From Armatimonadota bacterium (lineage in GTDB: Bacteria > Armatimonadota > Fimbriimonadia > Fimbriimonadales > Fimbriimonadaceae): DNA of 64,000 bases. Location: assembly GCA_016125185.1 (NCBI GenBank), contig WGMG01000006.1:1054001-1118000 (forward strand). Reading direction: 5' to 3'. Made by a program: the position numbers and the translations under genes. Shown piece by piece: positions 26,555 to 35,694 of the stretch (its first letter is position 1; every line of letters begins with the position of its first letter). The notes beneath the pieces were generated by a model that was not told where the DNA came from, made no database searches, and was given only the letters and a program-made list of their open reading frames with translations.

Positions 26555-27499
26555 ATGACGCGTCGCGAACTCCTCGTCGCCGGTGGATGCCTGGCCCTTA
26601 GTCGCCTCGAAATTCCTCTCGCCTTGGCTACTCGGCCGAAGAAGGCTTTCCGCATGGCCGTCATCACCGACATCCACCACGGCCTCGCGCCCGATGCAGA
26701 GACTCGATTCGACGCCTTCTATGAAGCCGTCCATCCTCGCAAGGACATCGACCTCATCCTCCAACTGGGTGATTTCTGTTATTCCGATCCCGGCTCGGTC
26801 GAGTTCGTCAAGAAGTTCCAATCGCTCAAGCCCCCCAAGATTCAGGTCCTGGGTAACCACGACATGGACAAGTGCGACAAGACAGCCGCCATGAAGTTCT
26901 GGAGCATGAAGTCGCGGTACGGTACCCACGACACTCGCGGCTTCCTGTTCGTCTGGCTAGACCTCAACCACTTCAAAAAGAACGGCGAGTTGGTCTCCTA
27001 CGCCAACGGCAACTACTTTACCGACAATGCCACCTACAACTGGGCCGATCCAGAACAGCTTGCCTGGCTGGAGCAGACTCTGCTCAAAGCCAAAAAGCCG
27101 GTGATCCTCCTTTCTCACCAGCCGCTGGGCTTCGCGGAGCCCAACCAGAGCCTCCCGCCCGAGCAACAGCAGATCGTCGACCTGCTTGCCAAGTGTGCAA
27201 AGGCGAATCCTAAGGGGGCGGTTGCGGTCTCGATGTTCGGTCACCTCCACGTCGACCGCCTAGAGCACGTCGAAAACATCCCGTTCTATTGCGTCAACTC
27301 AGCCAGCTACTTCTGGTCGAGCGGCATGTGGCCTTATACCAAGCCACTTTTCGCTTTCATGGAGTTCACCACCGACGGCAAACTTGTTGTTGAAGGCGTG
27401 CAAGGCGAATTTGTCAAAACGCCACCCAAGGCCTCGGATAGCGTCGTTGGCCGCTCGGCTTCTATTGATGATCGAGCCGTCGTCTTGAGCAAAGCGTAA
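26555..27499 (+). CDS. Exported calcineurin-like metallophosphoesterase
   Basis: 314 aa. Tat-like signal (MTRRELLVAGGCLAL) then the five metallophosphoesterase motifs: ITDIHHG, LQLGDF, LGNHDMD, LLSHQPLG and FGHLHVD, which supply the two-metal site. The ATG at 26555 is chosen to start just before the twin arginine; GTG 26537 is in frame. It belongs to the run of plus-strand genes after lacI. It could be a phosphatase for phosphorylated sugars released outside the cytoplasm; the substrate is inference. Confidence 0.86.
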   Translation: MTRRELLVAGGCLALSRLEIPLALATRPKKAFRMAVITDIHHGLAPDAETRFDAFYEAVHPRKDIDLILQLGDFCYSDPGSVEFVKKFQSLKPPKIQVLGNHDMDKCDKTAAMKFWSMKSRYGTHDTRGFLFVWLDLNHFKKNGELVSYANGNYFTDNATYNWADPEQLAWLEQTLLKAKKPVILLSHQPLGFAEPNQSLPPEQQQIVDLLAKCAKANPKGAVAVSMFGHLHVDRLEHVENIPFYCVNSASYFWSSGMWPYTKPLFAFMEFTTDGKLVVEGVQGEFVKTPPKASDSVVGRSASIDDRAVVLSKA

Positions 27500-27557
27500 G
27501 ACCCCCAAGTCTGGATGCAAGGGGGCCGGGGTATTCGCATGAACGTGCGAAATCGAT

Positions 27558-28058
27558 CTAGCCTTTTCGGCCTTTTAGTTTTCCTTTCTTCGAGCCATTG
27601 GCGGTGCCTGACTTGGTCTTGGTATTGCCATTTGAGCCGGTACCGCTGACTGTGTAGTCATAGCCCGAACCGGTGTTTGTTACCGTTCCCGAGCCCGACG
27701 CCGTCTTCCCGTTCGGACCAGTAGCCGTTCCGGATCCACTTACGGTTCCGTTGCCGTACGTGGCTTGACCGGAAGCCGATGCCGACTTGCCCTTTGGTCC
27801 TGTAACCGTACCGCTCGCCGAGGCTTTGCCTTTGCCATAGGTCACATTGCCGTTACCGCTAACGGTCTTGCCGTTCTTGCTTGTCGCGGTTCCACTTCCC
27901 GAAACCGACCCGGGCTTCGAGGTTACAGTTCCGCTGGCGGTTCCGCCCCGCTTGGTTTGGCCCGATTTGCTCTTTGTGCCATGCGATGGCTTCTTTTGGG
28001 CGGGGCTGGCGGCGGCCAGGCAGAGGACGAAGAAAAGTGCGAGAGAAAGTGTCTTCAT
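27558..28058 (-). CDS. Secreted Gly/Ser/Thr repeat protein
   Basis: 166 aa. Signal peptide MKTLSLALFFVLCLAAASPAQ, then near-perfect short repeats of the form GSGTATGPNGKTxSG / ASGTVTGPKGKSASA / GNGNVTYGKGK (period about 14-16 residues, about seven copies), then a basic tail (KKGKLKGRKG). The repeat period and Gly-Thr-Val alternation suggest a beta-solenoid or extended surface polymer. No enzymatic motif. It is upstream-adjacent to another small secreted protein (10 bp after 28068 gene's stop in transcription order). Confidence 0.72.
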   Translation of the reverse strand: MKTLSLALFFVLCLAAASPAQKKPSHGTKSKSGQTKRGGTASGTVTSKPGSVSGSGTATSKNGKTVSGNGNVTYGKGKASASGTVTGPKGKSASASGQATYGNGTVSGSGTATGPNGKTASGSGTVTNTGSGYDYTVSGTGSNGNTKTKSGTANGSKKGKLKGRKG

Positions 28059-28067
28059 TCGAAATCC

Positions 28068-28550
28068 TTAGGGGTTCTTCTTTGGCAGGTCGTTGATGAT
28101 GGTGAATATGTCGTCCTTGATCAGCATCACGTCGTTTTGGGTGATATTGCTAGCCTGCGCGATCACCTTCGCCGCCGACATCACGGCCTGAACCTGAGCG
28201 GGTGTCACATTGGCGCTATTGAGCACCGCCATTCCAGCCTGGTAGATCTGCGCCTTTTCCGCGTTCGTGATAGTCCCGTCTGACTTCGCGTTCTTCACCG
28301 TGGTCTGCAGGTTGGAGACCAATGCCGGGTCGGGCTTGTTGCCGGTCGTGACGATCGAGTTCACTGCCGATCGCAGAGCCTGTAGTTCGTCCTGCGTCAC
28401 ATCCGATCCAGCCGAGATCGTCTTGACGTCCGTCATCAATTTTTCGACGTCGGCCTTCAGTTGCGCACCGTTGCCGCCTCCTCGAGTCTGAGCCAGAGCG
28501 CCGAATGGCAGGGCGAGGACAACGATGGCGGCGAGTGTTTTCAGTTTCAT
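28068..28550 (-). CDS. Small exported helical protein of unknown function
   Basis: 160 aa. The ATG at 28550 gives a clean signal peptide (MKLKTLAAIVVLALPFGALAQ) and is preceded by GGAG; the frame open to 28673 has no ribosome site. The mature protein is helical and internally repetitive (VEKLMTDVKTISAGSDVTQDE vs LVSNLQTTVKNAKSDGTITNA vs VMSAAKVIAQASNITQNDV), three related helix pairs that resemble a short bundle. It is divergent from the response regulator and could be its target. Confidence 0.72.
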   Translation of the reverse strand: MKLKTLAAIVVLALPFGALAQTRGGGNGAQLKADVEKLMTDVKTISAGSDVTQDELQALRSAVNSIVTTGNKPDPALVSNLQTTVKNAKSDGTITNAEKAQIYQAGMAVLNSANVTPAQVQAVMSAAKVIAQASNITQNDVMLIKDDIFTIINDLPKKNP

Positions 28551-28718
28551 CTGTGTTTCTCCTCTAGGTCGTGAACCTATGGAAGGATTATTCGTCGTTA
28601 ACTCCAAAAGGTTGGTCGGCGTCGTGTCGGGCGAATGTATAGAAGTGTAAAGAACCTTCAGGCTCAGGTTCACCTAGCGTAATCTAAATTCAAATCCTAT
28701 AATGGTGATGCCCGTTTT

Positions 28719-29432
28719 ATGAGTCCGTCTGCCTTCAGCCAGCTCCCGATTCTCATCGTGGACGACGACGTGGCGCTCTGCGAACTTTTTTACGAAATCC
28801 TCGATCAGGAGGGCTTCGCGGTGGAGACCTGTCACACGGGCGTCGATGCCGTCGCCCGCATTGTCTCTGGTCGCTATCGGCTGGTAGTGCTGGACTTCAT
28901 GCTTCCGGGCAAAAGCGGTATCGACATCCTTCGCGAAGTGCGTACCCAGTCATCCACTCCGGTGTTGATGCTCACCGCGAGGGGAAGCAATATCGACCGC
29001 ATCGTCGGGCTCGAGCTTGGGGCCGACGACTACGTGTCCAAGCCGTTCGATGCCCGCGAGGTCGTCGCTCGCATCCGGGCTATCATCCGACGGACCGACG
29101 CTAACGTTAGTCAGCCCGACCTCCTTCGCCTCTCTGATCTCTCGATTAATCCTCTCAGCCGTACCGCCTATCGTGGAGCCGAACCGCTCGACCTTACGGC
29201 CGCCGAATTCGATATTCTCTCCGCTCTGATTTCCGCACCTGGTAAGGTCGTTCCTCGCGAAGAACTTTCGAACTGCCTGGGACGCGAACTCCTTCCATTC
29301 GATCGGAGCATCGACATGCACATCAGCAACCTCCGCAAGAAGCTTGGTCTTGGCGTAGACGGTCTGGACCGCATCAAAACCGTGCGTAGCTACGGCTACC
29401 TGCTCGCCGTCCCGGCTGACCCATCGCCATGA
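28719..29432 (+). CDS. OmpR-family response regulator
   Basis: 237 aa. Receiver domain with acidic pair D15/D16, phosphoacceptor D59 (VVLDFMLPGKSG), Thr (LMLTARG) and Lys (YVSKPFD). A C-terminal OmpR/PhoB winged helix follows (about 135-230; LTAAEFDILSAL, IDMHISNLRKKLG, IKTVRSYGYLL). It overlaps the sensor kinase gene by 4 bp. The divergent small secreted proteins at 27558-28550 are plausible targets, based only on proximity. Confidence 0.95.
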   Translation: MSPSAFSQLPILIVDDDVALCELFYEILDQEGFAVETCHTGVDAVARIVSGRYRLVVLDFMLPGKSGIDILREVRTQSSTPVLMLTARGSNIDRIVGLELGADDYVSKPFDAREVVARIRAIIRRTDANVSQPDLLRLSDLSINPLSRTAYRGAEPLDLTAAEFDILSALISAPGKVVPREELSNCLGRELLPFDRSIDMHISNLRKKLGLGVDGLDRIKTVRSYGYLLAVPADPSP

Positions 29433-30757
29433 AGCGCTTTTTCTGGTCTCTCTACATTTCTCTGTTCATCGGCGTCGCCCTGACGGTCCTACTCCAATTC
29501 GTCTTTCTGCTTAGCGTTTCGACGCGATCGTTTGGTTTTCGGCATTTCCAGGAGATGAGCGCGTCCACGATGCAGGCTCCCGGGACTCTCGCCGCCAAGT
29601 ATTTGGAAGAGCAGGGGCCCGATGCTTGCCGAGCCTATCTCCGCTCTCTAGGAACCTCGAAGGAACTTAGTTACGGTCTTGTCTCGAACGGGGTGGGTTA
29701 CGGCGACTTGCAAGAAGGTTGGCGGAGCGTCTACGAAGCCAGTTTGAAGAAGCAAGGAAGGGAGGTCAGATTCTCGATGACCGGCCCGATCTCGGCTGCT
29801 AGCTATATTGGTGGCACGAGCCGCTCCGTCTTCATTGTCCAAGCTCCTCCGCTTGGCAGTCCACTCACCCTCATTCGGGTGTTCCTCATCATTGCGGTGC
29901 CGGTGCTGATGTGTCTTATCGTGGCTCGTCGATACGCGCTCCCGGTTGAACGCCTTCGTGCCGCTGCCCATCGGATCGCGAACGGCGACTTATCCGCCCG
30001 GGCCGGTGAAGGAAAGCGAAGATTCGCCGAACTGGAAGACCTTACGACCGACTTTGACCAGATGGCGACCACTCTTGAAGAACAGGCCAAGGAGCAGACC
30101 CGCTTTCTTGCCGACGTATCGCATGAAATTCGGTCTCCGGTCGCGCGCATGAAGCTGGTCAACGAACTGCTGCGGAAGAATCCGCCCAACCGAGAAGACC
30201 TACTGGATCGACTGGATCAGGATTGTGAACGCCTTGGATGGATGGTGGGACAGTTATCCTCGCTGTCTCGCCTCGATCACCACCAGGTTCTCGACACCCG
30301 CGAATACGACCTCGCCGGCCTGGCTCAGAGTGTGGTGGAGCAGTACTCGCTGGAGGCATCGGCCAAGAAGGTTTCGCTGAGCTACGAAGGTCCACTATCC
30401 CTTAGTCAGCACGGCGAACCTGGGTCGATCTATTCCGCCTTGGAAAACTTAGTTCGCAACGCGCTCCGATTCGCCCCCGCCAGCACGGCGGTAACGGTCC
30501 ACCTCTCGACCTTGGACCATTGGGCAGCCCTCCAGGTGCTCGACCAAGGTCCAGGCGCACCAGAAGAGATCGTCAACCGCTTGACGAAGCCGTTCTATCG
30601 TGGCGTAGACCAACCGGCGGGAGGCCAGGATGGTTTGGGCTTGGGTCTTGCCATCGCCGGAAGAGCGGCAAAGGCCAACCACGGCACTTTGGAACTTAAG
30701 AACCGACCCGAAGGCGGCTTTTCCGCAACCATCAAACTCCCTTTGCTGAAGGCATAA
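29429..30757 (+). CDS. Sensor histidine kinase (CpxA/EnvZ type)
   Basis: 442 aa. Two TM helices (about 8-30 and 150-172) bracket a periplasmic sensor of ~120 residues. HAMP linker (RRYALPVERLRAAAHRIANG), then the dimerisation box DVSHEIRSPVARMK with phospho-His H232, N box (ENLVRNALRFAP), G1 (LDQGPGAPEE) and G2 (GLGLGLAIAGRA). Architecture matches CpxA. ATGA overlap with the response regulator. Confidence 0.95.
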   Translation: MKRFFWSLYISLFIGVALTVLLQFVFLLSVSTRSFGFRHFQEMSASTMQAPGTLAAKYLEEQGPDACRAYLRSLGTSKELSYGLVSNGVGYGDLQEGWRSVYEASLKKQGREVRFSMTGPISAASYIGGTSRSVFIVQAPPLGSPLTLIRVFLIIAVPVLMCLIVARRYALPVERLRAAAHRIANGDLSARAGEGKRRFAELEDLTTDFDQMATTLEEQAKEQTRFLADVSHEIRSPVARMKLVNELLRKNPPNREDLLDRLDQDCERLGWMVGQLSSLSRLDHHQVLDTREYDLAGLAQSVVEQYSLEASAKKVSLSYEGPLSLSQHGEPGSIYSALENLVRNALRFAPASTAVTVHLSTLDHWAALQVLDQGPGAPEEIVNRLTKPFYRGVDQPAGGQDGLGLGLAIAGRAAKANHGTLELKNRPEGGFSATIKLPLLKA

Positions 30758-30782
30758 AAAAGCCCTGGCCGAAGCCAGGGCT
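30756..30782 (-). terminator. Terminator of the minus-strand LacI cassette
   Basis: Perfect 9-bp stem (30761-30769 AGCCCTGGC with 30774-30782, CGAA loop) flanked by an A-run at 30756-30760, which is a T-tract on the minus strand. It lies 8 bp beyond the stop of the lipoprotein gene at 30791 and also sits just after the kinase stop. Confidence 0.8.
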
Positions 30783-30790
30783 CAGTGAAC

Positions 30791-31108
30791 TTACTTGCCG
30801 CCCATTCCGCGGTCGGGAGCCGTCATTCCTGGAGGTCCTCCGCCCGGCGGGGGAGCCGTGGAGTTTCCTTTCATATCGGAGCCCGGCGCCATGCCCGGGG
30901 CAGTCGTTTGAGCGCCGCCGGTTCCACCACCGTTGCCTCCACTGCTGATGCCTCCCGGACCTTTCTTGGCCGGATCCGTCTCCTTCCAAGGCGGAACGCC
31001 TGGCGTGTATTTCACCTGTCCTTGGTCCAAGTCTCCGGCTCCGCACCCAATGAGGGCGAGGAGCGCGGCGACCGCCAGCGATGCGATGAGGGTATTTCGG
31101 TTCTTCAT
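30791..31108 (-). CDS. Gly/Pro-rich lipoprotein (cassette B)
   Basis: 105 aa. Signal MKNRNTLIASLAVAALLAL with lipobox LIGC; the mature region is low complexity (Gly, Pro, Thr) and probably unstructured. The ATG at 31108 lies 4 bp after the pseudopilin stop, so the two are one transcript; the frame open to 31402 is shadow coding. Corresponds in position to the lipoprotein at 25046. Confidence 0.82.
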   Translation of the reverse strand: MKNRNTLIASLAVAALLALIGCGAGDLDQGQVKYTPGVPPWKETDPAKKGPGGISSGGNGGGTGGAQTTAPGMAPGSDMKGNSTAPPPGGGPPGMTAPDRGMGGK

Positions 31109-31112
31109 AGGC

Positions 31113-31909
<797 letters not shown>

Positions 31910-31913
<4 letters not shown>

Positions 31914-32968
31914 GATGTCTCACCTTTGAGCAAAACCGGGGTGGGGCCAAGCGTGGTCCCAGGGGAGAGTGAAATTGGAAGGGTTTCTTCGATCAGCGGG
32001 CCGTCGTAGCCGCTGACGTAGCGATCCAGAATGCGGACACCCATTTCCGCCAGAATTTCCAGATCGACGTGAATGGACGCCGCGACATGGCCAGATCGAG
32101 CAGGCCAGCGAATACCGTCGTAGCCGATAACGGAAAGCTGACTGGGAACAGAAACGCCGATGCGCTCGCAGGCATCGAGCACGCTGTAGGCCAGTTTGTC
32201 ATGCCAGCAGAATAGAGCTGTCGGGGGGGTGGGTTGACCCAGGAGCTTCTGTAGCACCTCGTCGATGGCCTCGGCATGAACGTGTTCGCAGACCATCAGT
32301 TCCTTGATGCCCCGTTTGGCCAGCCATTTACCCAGATTGCGGACGCGGGTTTCGGCGTCGCGGATGTCGCTGCCTTCGCTACTGAATGCTGCAATGTTTG
32401 AGTGGCCGAGGTCGACCAGCGTTTTGGCTAAAATCTTGAGTCCGGTGTCGTTGTCATCTGCCACGGAAGGGAACATGCCCGCGTGATCGCGAGTGTTGAG
32501 CAGAACCACGGGGAGATCGCTTCGGCGCAGGAGCTCCATCAGCGGGTCCTTCGTGTCGGGAGCGAACATCAGCACACCGTCTGCCATGCCACCGTTGAGG
32601 AATTCGTAGCTCTCCTGGTTACTCCGCTGGTAGTTGCATTGGACCAACACGTCGTATCCGTGCGAACCGCCGGCGTACTCGATCGACGTCGCCAGCTTGT
32701 CCATGTACAGGTCACTGCTTTTGCGATGTCGGAAGCCGTTGTAGAAGGAGATGATATGGGAGCGCCCTTTGCGAAGGGAGCGGACGAGCATGTTCGGCGC
32801 GTAATTCAGTTCCGCAGCGGCTTTCAATACGCGGCCTTGGGCGTTTTCCGAGATTCGGCGAATCTCATGTTTCCCGCTTAAAACCAGGGAAGCCGTCGTG
32901 ACCGAAACTCCGGCCTTATCGGCTACTGCCTGCAGCGTTGCCCTATTTTGGTTCCTCTTCGTTCCCAT
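31910..32968 (-). CDS. LacI-family transcriptional regulator (cassette B)
   Basis: 352 aa. HTH ATLQAVADKAGVSVTTASLVLSG, hinge LNYAPNMLVRSLRKGRSHII, and a ligand-binding domain of about 270 residues. Its stop overlaps the pseudopilin start by 4 bp, so regulator, pseudopilin and lipoprotein form one operon. The operator-like repeat at its own promoter suggests autorepression. Confidence 0.92.
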
Positions 32969-32977
32969 AAGCTTCGT

Positions 32978-32995
32978 TGCTCAATTATTTGAGCA
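32978..32995 (-). promoter_or_regulatory. Predicted LacI-family operator (cassette B)
   Basis: Perfect inverted repeat TGCTCAA-TTAT-TTGAGCA (7-bp arms, 4-bp centre), the same geometry as the cassette A site but a different sequence. It lies between the -10 box and the lacI ATG (9 bp away). Confidence 0.7.
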
Positions 32996-33022
32996 TTATA
33001 CGACTCTTTCGGAAAATGTGAA
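32995..33022 (-). promoter_or_regulatory. Promoter of cassette B
   Basis: On the minus strand, -35 TTCACA (33017-33022), 16-bp spacer, -10 TATAAT (32995-33000). The -35 hexamer is identical to that of cassette A. Confidence 0.68.
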
Positions 33023-33280
33023 GGGGTTTTGCATCGAAATTACAAAAATGCCCTCGTTTAGGTTCAAAAATTGGTCCCAAAGCGGCTAAGAAGTTGCGCA
33101 AATGATTTAGCAAGCTTTTCCTGCGCAATCCTACACCGACCCATTCGGGCCGATGTAGGCATGAAGACGGGATGAAGAAGCCAGTTTGAACCTGGGCAGC
33201 CATCATTTCCAAATAATTTCCAAACAAATCTTTGGGACTCTAGATCAACGCGGTCGATGAATCCGCGACAGGAGAGCACC

Positions 33281-33313
33281 ATGGCACCGGAAGCACCACC
33301 AGGCATTCGCTAA
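33281..33313 (+). CDS. Possible 10-residue leader peptide
   Basis: Reads MAPEAPPGIR then TAA, preceded by GGAGAG (33271-33276) at good spacing. It lies in a 429-bp intergenic region (32969-33397), before a GC-rich hairpin and the Ig-like lipoprotein genes. A short proline-containing ORF ahead of a hairpin resembles an attenuation leader, but it could be chance; there is no second line of evidence. Confidence 0.3.
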   Translation: MAPEAPPGIR

Positions 33314-33348
33314 ACCATCTTTCCTTCCAATCCAAAAACCCCAACAAC

Positions 33349-33368
33349 AGCCCGCCGCAAGGCGGGCT
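33349..33368 (+). terminator. GC-rich hairpin before the Ig-like lipoprotein gene
   Basis: Perfect 8-bp stem AGCCCGCC-GCAA-GGCGGGCT with a GNRA-type loop, followed by CCTTCTC rather than a pure T-run. It may terminate or attenuate transcripts from upstream, about 30 bp before the ATG at 33398. Confidence 0.5.
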
Positions 33369-33397
33369 CCTTCTCATCCCTTACGACAGGAACAAAC

Positions 33398-33787
33398 ATG
33401 ATTCGACCCAACATTCGAACCTGGGGACTTCGGTCCTCGTTAGCCGTCGCACTCGTCGCTACGCTGATTGCGTGCGGGGGAGGCGGAGGCACCGCCACCG
33501 TGGCTGGACCGTCCATCGTTACCCAGCCCAGCTCCGTATCCGTCGCCGAAGGCAGCGCGGCATCGTTCTCGGTGACCGCCTCGGGAAGCGACCTCCAGTA
33601 CCAGTGGTACAAGGACGGGGCCACCCTCTCCGGTGCCACCACCAGATCCTACTCCGTCGCCGCTGCGGCTACGACCGATATCGGCAGCTACTACGTCGTC
33701 GTCTCCAACATTGATGGATCGGTTTCCAGCGATGTCGTCAGTCTCAGCGTAACCGGCAGTGGAGGGCTGGATACGACCATCAAATAA
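33398..33787 (+). CDS. Lipoprotein with one Ig-like domain
   Basis: 129 aa. Signal with lipobox LIAC (Cys about 26) followed by a poly-Gly linker, then an immunoglobulin-like domain (SIVTQPSSVSVAEGSAASFS, LQYQWYKDGATL, DIGSYYVVVSN) of the I-set/Ig_3 type common in bacterial adhesins. The C-terminus ends GSGGLDTTIK, similar to the next protein. Likely surface or outer-membrane attached; partner unknown. Confidence 0.82.
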   Translation: MIRPNIRTWGLRSSLAVALVATLIACGGGGGTATVAGPSIVTQPSSVSVAEGSAASFSVTASGSDLQYQWYKDGATLSGATTRSYSVAAAATTDIGSYYVVVSNIDGSVSSDVVSLSVTGSGGLDTTIK

Positions 33788-33792
33788 ACCTC

Positions 33793-34482
33793 ATGATCAA
33801 CTGTAAACTTCACCGATTTTGCGCCTATGCCGCCCTCGTCGCAACGCTGAGCGGGTGTGCGGGCTCGTCCTCGACAGCCTCAGCAACTGGCCAAGCGACC
33901 ATGACGATCACCTGGCCCGACCAGTCTCGTTTGATTCCCGAGGCATCCAACAGCATCAACGTTTCGCTATGGCAGGGTACGACCGTGATCGCTAGCAAAA
34001 CCGTTGCCCGGCCCACGTCGAGCAACCAATCCACACTCAGCTTTACGGGTCTTCCATCGGGAACTCTCACGCTGGTGGCTCAAGCATTCCCGTCAACCGA
34101 CGGAAGCGGAGTCGCCCAGGCTAGCGCCACTCAAAGCGTGGCCATCACCGCCGCGAGCACCACTTCGGTAACCGTGACCATGGCCTCGACGATCACAACT
34201 CTGTCGGTATCGCCCAGCACGGTCTCTTTGGACCCCGGATACACGCAGTCGCTGACCACCACGGCATTCGATTCAACGGGCGCTACGGTGTTGATCACCG
34301 CCTCGACCCTTACTTGGGCATCGTCAGATACGTCGGTCGCTACTGTTGATTCGCTGGGCGTCGTGACTGCAGTCGCCTCGGGTTCGGCCACCATCACAGC
34401 CACTGAAACAGAGTCGGGCAAGACCGCCACATCGACCGTCACCGTCTCTGGGACGGGCGGCGCGAATGTAACCGTCAAGTAA
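33793..34482 (+). CDS. Lipoprotein with Big_2-type Ig-like domain
   Basis: 229 aa. Signal with lipobox LSGC, an N-terminal beta domain (about 35-130, SRLIPEASNSINVSLW), then a BIG2 domain (about 135-220: TTLSVSPSTVSLDPGYTQSL, LTWASSDTSVATVDSLGVV, ASGSATITATE). The C-terminus GTGGANVTVK resembles that of the preceding protein. It follows that gene by 5 bp, so the two are co-transcribed. BIG2 domains are typical of surface adhesion or scaffold proteins. Confidence 0.82.
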   Translation: MINCKLHRFCAYAALVATLSGCAGSSSTASATGQATMTITWPDQSRLIPEASNSINVSLWQGTTVIASKTVARPTSSNQSTLSFTGLPSGTLTLVAQAFPSTDGSGVAQASATQSVAITAASTTSVTVTMASTITTLSVSPSTVSLDPGYTQSLTTTAFDSTGATVLITASTLTWASSDTSVATVDSLGVVTAVASGSATITATETESGKTATSTVTVSGTGGANVTVK

Positions 34483-34487
34483 AGAGG

Positions 34488-35573
34488 CTAGACCAGTTCG
34501 TAGCGGGTGTTTCGTCGGTGCGGGGTGTATCCGGCATCGACGATCAGCCGCTCGAACTCCTCGGCGTTCAAAATGAATTTGTTACCTGCCGCCGAGACCA
34601 CGTTCTCCTCGATCATCACGCTTCCGAAGTCGTTTGCACCGTACTTGAGGCCCATCTGGGCGATCTTTGGACCCTGGGTCAGAATCGAAAGCTGGATGTT
34701 ATCGAAGTTGTCGAGGAATATTCGCGAGACCGCCAGCGTTCGCAGATAGTCGGCCGCTGAAGCCTTCTGTGGAATCTGAAGCTTGGTGTCCTCCGGCTGG
34801 AAGTTCCAAGTGACAAAGGCTCGAAACGGCGAGCACTCGTCTTGGAGATCACGGATGCGCGAGAGGTGCTCGATTCGGTCGTCGATTGTCTCGACGTGGC
34901 CAAACATCATTGACGCCGTGCCCTTGAGCCCCATCGAAGCCGCTGTGCGCATGCACGCCAGCCAGTCCTCGGTCTTGTCCTTGTAGGGGGCGATGATGTT
35001 GCGCACGCGGTCCACAAGAATCTCGCCACCGGCGCCGGGAATGGAGTGCAAACCCGCGGCGTGGAGCCGCTTCAGTGTCTCGGGGAGCGTCAGTCGGGAG
35101 ATGTGGGCGACGTAGATGATCTCGGCCGGAGAGAGGGCGTGGAGGATCACGTTCGGGAATCGCTCCATGACCTTACTGAAGACGCGCTCGAAATAGTCGA
35201 TCTTCAGCGCTGGATTGAGGCCGCCCTGGAAGAGAATTTCAACACCGCCCTTATCGACCGTATCTTGGACCTTTTCTAGGATAGCTTCGTCCGAGTGGGT
35301 GTAGCCTTCGTCGTTGCCCGGCGGCCGGTAGAAGGCGCAGAATTTGCACCGCACCCAGCACACGTTCGTGTAATTGAGGATGCGCCCGACGATGTAGGTG
35401 ACGGTGTTCGGGTCGGTCCTCTGCTCGCGTCGGAAGTTCGCCAGCGCGGCGACTTCGACTGGATTTGGATGGTCGAAAAGAAACTTTGCTTCTTCGCTGG
35501 AGATGCGCTGGTTGGCGTAAACCTTATCTGCAATCGTGTCGATCGAGATGCCGGGAGAAGTTGTGAACGCCAT
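34488..35573 (-). CDS. mqnC: Dehypoxanthine futalosine cyclase MqnC
   Basis: 361 aa radical SAM enzyme of the futalosine menaquinone pathway; it closes the ring of dehypoxanthine futalosine. The cluster motif CxxxCxxC is C72-C76-C79 within CWVRCKFCAFYR, the CAFYR form typical of MqnC/MqnE. Downstream features (ILFQGGLNPAL, HSIPGAGGEI, GTASMMFGHVE, WNFQPEDTKL) also match. It stands alone, convergent with the Ig lipoproteins (5 bp), and is the last host gene before the island; the left inverted repeat begins 32 bp upstream of its start. Confidence 0.95.
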   Translation of the reverse strand: MAFTTSPGISIDTIADKVYANQRISSEEAKFLFDHPNPVEVAALANFRREQRTDPNTVTYIVGRILNYTNVCWVRCKFCAFYRPPGNDEGYTHSDEAILEKVQDTVDKGGVEILFQGGLNPALKIDYFERVFSKVMERFPNVILHALSPAEIIYVAHISRLTLPETLKRLHAAGLHSIPGAGGEILVDRVRNIIAPYKDKTEDWLACMRTAASMGLKGTASMMFGHVETIDDRIEHLSRIRDLQDECSPFRAFVTWNFQPEDTKLQIPQKASAADYLRTLAVSRIFLDNFDNIQLSILTQGPKIAQMGLKYGANDFGSVMIEENVVSAAGNKFILNAEEFERLIVDAGYTPHRRNTRYELV

Positions 35574-35605
35574 ACCGATATTCTACTCAGAATAACGGAT
35601 GAAGT

Positions 35606-35648
35606 TTCAGAAATTGCCATAGGTACGCAGTCCTTTACAGCTTGAACC
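35606..35648 (+). repeat. Left terminal inverted repeat of the island
   Basis: 43 bp reading TTCAG...GCTTGAACC inward; includes the invariant core CCATAGGTACGCAGTCC. It pairs with 47880-47922 in inverted orientation with three mismatches (positions 6, 11 and 29 of the repeat). It lies 32 bp upstream of the mqnC start codon. Confidence 0.85.
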
Positions 35649-35694
35649 TGAGCTAGATTTCAACTGAATCTGAAAGTAGTTTTGGGTAACTAGA

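Noticed and set aside
27534-27551. Hairpin TTCGCA-TGAACG-TGCGAA between convergent genes
   Set aside because: Only 6-bp stem and no T-run on either side; could be chance.
33064-33306. 80-residue minus-strand frame before the Ig lipoproteins
   Set aside because: No ribosome site, no recognisable composition, and it runs through the predicted promoter region of the LacI gene.
35598-35605. Target-site duplication at the island ends
   Set aside because: The bases next to the repeats (GGATGAAG on the left, ATCTGCCT on the right) do not match at any offset tried.
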